Assembly: GCA_031259365.1 (NCBI GenBank)
Contig: JAIRLP010000025.1
Location: 1 to 6,473 of the forward strand
Direction of reading: 5' to 3'
Source: Rickettsiales bacterium
Lineage (GTDB): Bacteria > Pseudomonadota > Alphaproteobacteria > Rs-D84
Length of the DNA stretch: 6,473 nucleotides
The notes under the pieces were generated by a model, which ran no database searches, was not told the DNA's origin, and worked only from the letters and a program-made list of their open reading frames with translations. Positions 4,466 through 6,473 of this stretch are shown piece by piece (the stretch's first letter is position 1; each line of letters begins with the position of its first letter). Both the position numbers and the translations under genes were made by a program.

Positions 4466-5746
4466 ATGTTAGATATTAAATTTATTCGCGAAAACGCTGA
4501 TGTCGTGAAAAACGCTTGCAAGGTCAAAGGATTCAAAGATCATACAGATGCCATTATTGCATTGGATATCCGTATCCGTGAATTAAAGACAATTACGCAA
4601 ACCAAAACGGCTGAAAAGAACAAGATTTCCCGCGACATTCCAACGGCCGACGATAAAGCCGCGCTAATTGCACAAAGCAAAGCAATCGGTGATGAAATCG
4701 CCAACGACATGGCGGAGCTGGAGGGTAAAGAGGCGCAGCTGAATGATTTGCTGCACCGCGTTCCGCAGATTCCGGCGGCGTCCGAACCGATTGGCGAAGA
4801 CGAAAAATCAAATGTTGAAATCCGTCGTGTTGGCAACCCGCGCGATTTTGATTTCGCACCATTGCCGCAATGGGACTTGCTGGATATGAATAACTGGTGG
4901 ATGCCTGAAAAGATCGCACAGATTTGCGGAACGCGCACGTATTGTTTAATGGGCGAAGCGGCCGAACTTGATCTGGCCATACAAACATACGTTATTCAGA
5001 AATTGATTGGCAAAGGATTTACATTCATACAATGCCCTGCGATTACAAAACCACAAACGATTTTTGATGCCGGCCACTTTATGGGATCTGATTTGTCCGT
5101 AATGAACAACGATGTGTTTATGTTAGTCAACACAGATCGCTGTTTGGCCGGCACCGCTGAAATTGTTTTGAATTCCCTGCATGCAGATGAAGTTTTGCCA
5201 GAAAATGCATTGCCCGTCAAGTATGCAGGTTTTTCACCATGTTTCCGCAAAGAAGCCGGCGCGGCTGGTCGTGACACGCGTGGACTGGTTCGTTTTCATC
5301 AATTCAACAAGGTTGAACAATACATCTATTGCAAACCAGAACAAAGTGACGAAATGTTTGAACACTTGTTAAACAACCTGTATGAAATCATGGAAGATTT
5401 GGAATTGCCGTATCGTGTGATTGCAACTTCCACAGGCGACATGGGATTTAACAAAATAAAAATGCACGATGTCGAAGCTTGGTTCGTCAGCGAAAACGGA
5501 TATCGTGAACTGGGCAGCTGTTCTTCTATTGGTCAATTCCAAGCGCGCAGAACAAATACCCGCTATCGTGAAAATGGAACAAACGAAGTCAAGTTTGTTG
5601 CAACATTAAACAACACAGGTATTGCATTGCCACGTGCAATCGTACCCGTAATTGAAAACCATCAAAATGTAGATGGCAGTGTTAACATTCCGAAAAAATT
5701 ACAAGCCCTGATGGGTGGCCGCACCAAAATCGGCGGCAAGCATTAA
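4466..5746 (+). CDS. serS: Seryl-tRNA synthetase
   Basis: A 426-residue class II aminoacyl-tRNA synthetase that charges tRNA-Ser (and tRNA-Sec where present) with serine in the cytoplasm; homodimer. It has full family length. Residues 1-100 are the N-terminal tRNA-binding arm, MLDIKFIREN followed by a charged, probably coiled-coil helical hairpin (about 28-100). The catalytic core has the serine-binding TxE (GTAE, T230/E232), motif 2 (CFRKEAG 259-265, R261 and E263, with the RFHQFNKVE segment 276-284) and motif 3 (LNNTGIALPR 381-390 with E397). All key residues are present. Motif 3 reads GIALPR where GLAxGR is common, and ELGSCSSIGQFQARR replaces the usual SNCxDFQARR, so it belongs to a divergent branch. 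ATG 4466 has AAAAGG 7 nt upstream. It has its own promoter, a serine-rich leader peptide and a terminator, so it forms a single-gene unit. Confidence 0.96.
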   Translation: MLDIKFIRENADVVKNACKVKGFKDHTDAIIALDIRIRELKTITQTKTAEKNKISRDIPTADDKAALIAQSKAIGDEIANDMAELEGKEAQLNDLLHRVPQIPAASEPIGEDEKSNVEIRRVGNPRDFDFAPLPQWDLLDMNNWWMPEKIAQICGTRTYCLMGEAAELDLAIQTYVIQKLIGKGFTFIQCPAITKPQTIFDAGHFMGSDLSVMNNDVFMLVNTDRCLAGTAEIVLNSLHADEVLPENALPVKYAGFSPCFRKEAGAAGRDTRGLVRFHQFNKVEQYIYCKPEQSDEMFEHLLNNLYEIMEDLELPYRVIATSTGDMGFNKIKMHDVEAWFVSENGYRELGSCSSIGQFQARRTNTRYRENGTNEVKFVATLNNTGIALPRAIVPVIENHQNVDGSVNIPKKLQALMGGRTKIGGKH

Positions 5747-5753
5747 ACATTAT

Positions 5754-5779
5754 AAAATCGGCATATAGCCGGTTTTTAA
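5754..5779 (+). terminator. Intrinsic terminator of serS (possibly bidirectional)
   Basis: AAAATCGGC (5754-5762), a 5-nt loop and GCCGGTTTT (5768-5776) form a 9-bp stem including one G-T pair, ending in five T (5773-5777). It starts 7 bp after the serS stop. Read on the minus strand the same hairpin also ends in four T, so it could help end the convergent transcript. Confidence 0.85.
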
Positions 5780-5783
5780 TAAT

Positions 5784-5886
5784 AATTAATTTATAATGGG
5801 ATAGATGCGCAGATAAAAATGAAGGGAGTGTACAAGACGTACATGACCGGAATTTTTATCAAGCAGACACCCATTATAAATTAATT
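5784..5886 (+). ncRNA. Structured RNA or palindromic element between convergent genes
   Basis: The 17-base arms at 5784-5800 and 5870-5886 are perfectly complementary, from AATTAATTTA outside to ATGGG inside. A second 9-bp stem, GATAAAAAT/ATTTTTATC, pairs 5812-5820 with 5852-5860. A third, TGTAC/GTACA, pairs 5829-5833 with 5839-5843 around loop AAGAC. The 8x8 internal loop between stems two and three (5821-5828 and 5844-5851) can be filled on the plus strand by G-A and A-G pairs flanking two G-C pairs, ending in G-U. This favours plus-strand RNA. The outer internal loop could gain TGC (5806-5808) with GCA (5863-5865). It lies after the serS terminator and immediately abuts the stop codon of the minus-strand gene. 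It matches no RNA family I know. A small palindromic repeat or a bidirectional terminator is the main alternative. Confidence 0.5.
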
Positions 5887-6321
5887 TTAATTATAATCGC
5901 AGACTTCGACGGCATAATATCCATCACGTGCTTCGTCTAATTCCCGAATAACGCGATAGCATGTCTGGGCCATTTGGCCTGGATTCTGCACATCTGTTAA
6001 AACATTGATATACAAATATCTGTCATCAGTTGAAATAGCATTTATAATATCATTGTCTGCAAAGAATAAACGCTGGACATTTGGCGTTTCTTGAATGCTG
6101 GTTAATTCTGTTCTTTTTAAACATTGCAGAATATAATTTGCATTTGTACCAACGCCGGGAACAGGCTGACAGATTCGAATTCGATCTGCCATAGTCATGT
6201 AATCGCCATAAACAGAATTGCTATACGGCCCAGCAAACAAAGTTTCCACCAGCGCATCATTTTCGGCATATGATGCGTATGGTAATAAAAATGCCAGCGC
6301 CGCTGTGATCAACGAATTCAT
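5887..6321 (-). CDS. Secreted four-cysteine protein of unknown function
   Basis: A 144-residue protein from ATG 6321, chosen because AAAGGA lies about 8 nt upstream and the product then begins with a signal peptide (hydrophobic MNSLITAALAFLL, then PYASYA, with cleavage likely after A19 before END). The open frame extends upstream to an ATG at 6405, but that start would overlap the divergent promoters. The signal lacks basic residues at its very N-terminus; KKR codons lie just upstream without a standard start. The mature part has four cysteines (C51, C67, C121, C141), enough for two disulfides, and many aromatic and acidic residues. No family is recognised. It is convergent with serS and divergent from typA, and its stop codon abuts the inverted repeat at 5784-5886. 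Confidence 0.75.
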   Translation of the reverse strand: MNSLITAALAFLLPYASYAENDALVETLFAGPYSNSVYGDYMTMADRIRICQPVPGVGTNANYILQCLKRTELTSIQETPNVQRLFFADNDIINAISTDDRYLYINVLTDVQNPGQMAQTCYRVIRELDEARDGYYAVEVCDYN

Positions 6322-6347
6322 TCCCAATATCCTTTTTTTGACATTAT

Positions 6348-6376
6348 TTGTTGAAAATTGACTTTTATAGTATAAT
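6348..6376 (+). promoter_or_regulatory. Promoter of typA
   Basis: TTGTTG (6348-6353), a 17-bp spacer and a perfect TATAAT (6371-6376) precede typA by about 55 nt. The -10 box is one base from the -10 box of the opposite promoter, so the two cannot be occupied together. A small palindrome, TAATC-TAGG-GATTA (6373-6386), overlaps both. Confidence 0.65.
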
Positions 6377-6392
6377 CTAGGGATTACGACAA
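6364..6392 (-). promoter_or_regulatory. Promoter of the secreted four-cysteine protein gene
   Basis: On the minus strand TTGTCG (6392-6387), a 17-bp spacer and TATAAA (6369-6364) form a good promoter, with a start near 6357 and a leader of about 36 nt. Confidence 0.6.
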
Positions 6393-6431
6393 AATAATAG
6401 GACACATGTCAGGTAACTTAAAGGTAAATTT

Positions 6432-6473
6432 ATGAAGATTCGCAATATTGCTATTATTGCTCACGTTGACCAC
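6432..6473 (+). CDS. typA: GTP-binding protein TypA/BipA, N-terminal fragment
   Basis: The first 14 codons (MKIRNIAIIAHVDH) match the start of the TypA/BipA translational GTPase, a ribosome-associated factor for stress and cold growth and ribosome assembly. Residues AHVDH are the beginning of the P-loop (AHVDHGKTT). LepA and EF-G share similar starts, but RNIAIIAHVDH without a longer N-terminus fits TypA best. AAAGG (6420-6424) lies 7 nt before the ATG. The gene runs off the right edge. Confidence 0.8.
   Translation, partial: MKIRNIAIIAHVDH

Noticed and set aside
4540..4988. Long minus-strand ORFs opposite serS
   Set aside because: They are antisense shadows of a clear serS coding frame and resemble no protein.
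5784..5886. Signal recognition particle RNA (CCGGAA and AAGCAG resemble parts of its consensus)
   Set aside because: The GGAA is not a closed tetraloop here and the remaining conserved SRP bases are missing.
5784..5886. Self-cleaving ribozyme (hammerhead or similar)
   Set aside because: No CUGAUGA/GAAA core or other recognised ribozyme core was found.
6322..6405. N-terminal extension of the secreted protein to ATG 6405
   Set aside because: It would start upstream of the predicted transcription start and put non-signal residues ahead of the signal peptide.

Overview
The window looks like a chromosomal stretch of a low-GC (about 40% by eye) Gram-negative-type bacterium. GANTC sites clustered between genes, a tandem NrdR-box promoter and a leader-peptide style of control fit an AT-rich alphaproteobacterium, possibly with a reduced genome. 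That placement is inference, because no rRNA or other lineage marker is present. No mobile element, CRISPR array or tRNA was seen.

Layout. Minus strand, 1-110: the first 36 codons of an unrecognised secreted protein, preceded by a ~130 nt leader that carries a promoter -10 box and a 9-bp inverted repeat. Minus strand, 328-1236: trxB (thioredoxin reductase) with its own terminator. Bases 1237-1670: a 434-bp divergent intergenic region with a near-duplicate element, a perfect 14-bp palindrome, clustered GANTC sites and, close to the plus-strand gene, a promoter covered by two NrdR-like boxes. Plus strand, 1671-4131: a two-gene operon, an adenosylcobalamin-dependent (class II) ribonucleotide reductase followed by a PduO-type cob(I)alamin adenosyltransferase, closed by a strong intrinsic terminator. 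Bases 4159-4281: a 40-codon basic small ORF with a good ribosome-binding site. Plus strand, 4292-5779: a promoter, an apparently leaderless 19-codon peptide with the run SSSFSSS, a hairpin-rich leader, serS (seryl-tRNA synthetase) and a terminator. Bases 5784-5886: a long perfect inverted repeat with nested stems, readable as a ~103-nt structured RNA or a palindromic element. Minus strand, 5887-6321: an unrecognised secreted four-cysteine protein. Plus strand, 6432 to the end: the first 14 codons of typA/bipA, with a promoter back-to-back with that of the secreted protein.

How the genes fit together. The left half is a vitamin-B12-dependent dNTP-synthesis module. The adenosyltransferase makes the AdoCbl cofactor, the reductase uses it to generate its thiyl radical, and thioredoxin reductase (through a thioredoxin not in this window) would re-reduce the C-terminal cysteine pair of the reductase. 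The two NrdR-like boxes suggest that the reductase-adenosyltransferase pair is repressed when dNTP or ATP signals are high.

The most unusual items are the serine-rich leader peptide in front of serS, which suggests ribosome-mediated attenuation of a seryl-tRNA synthetase gene, and the structured inverted repeat downstream of serS.
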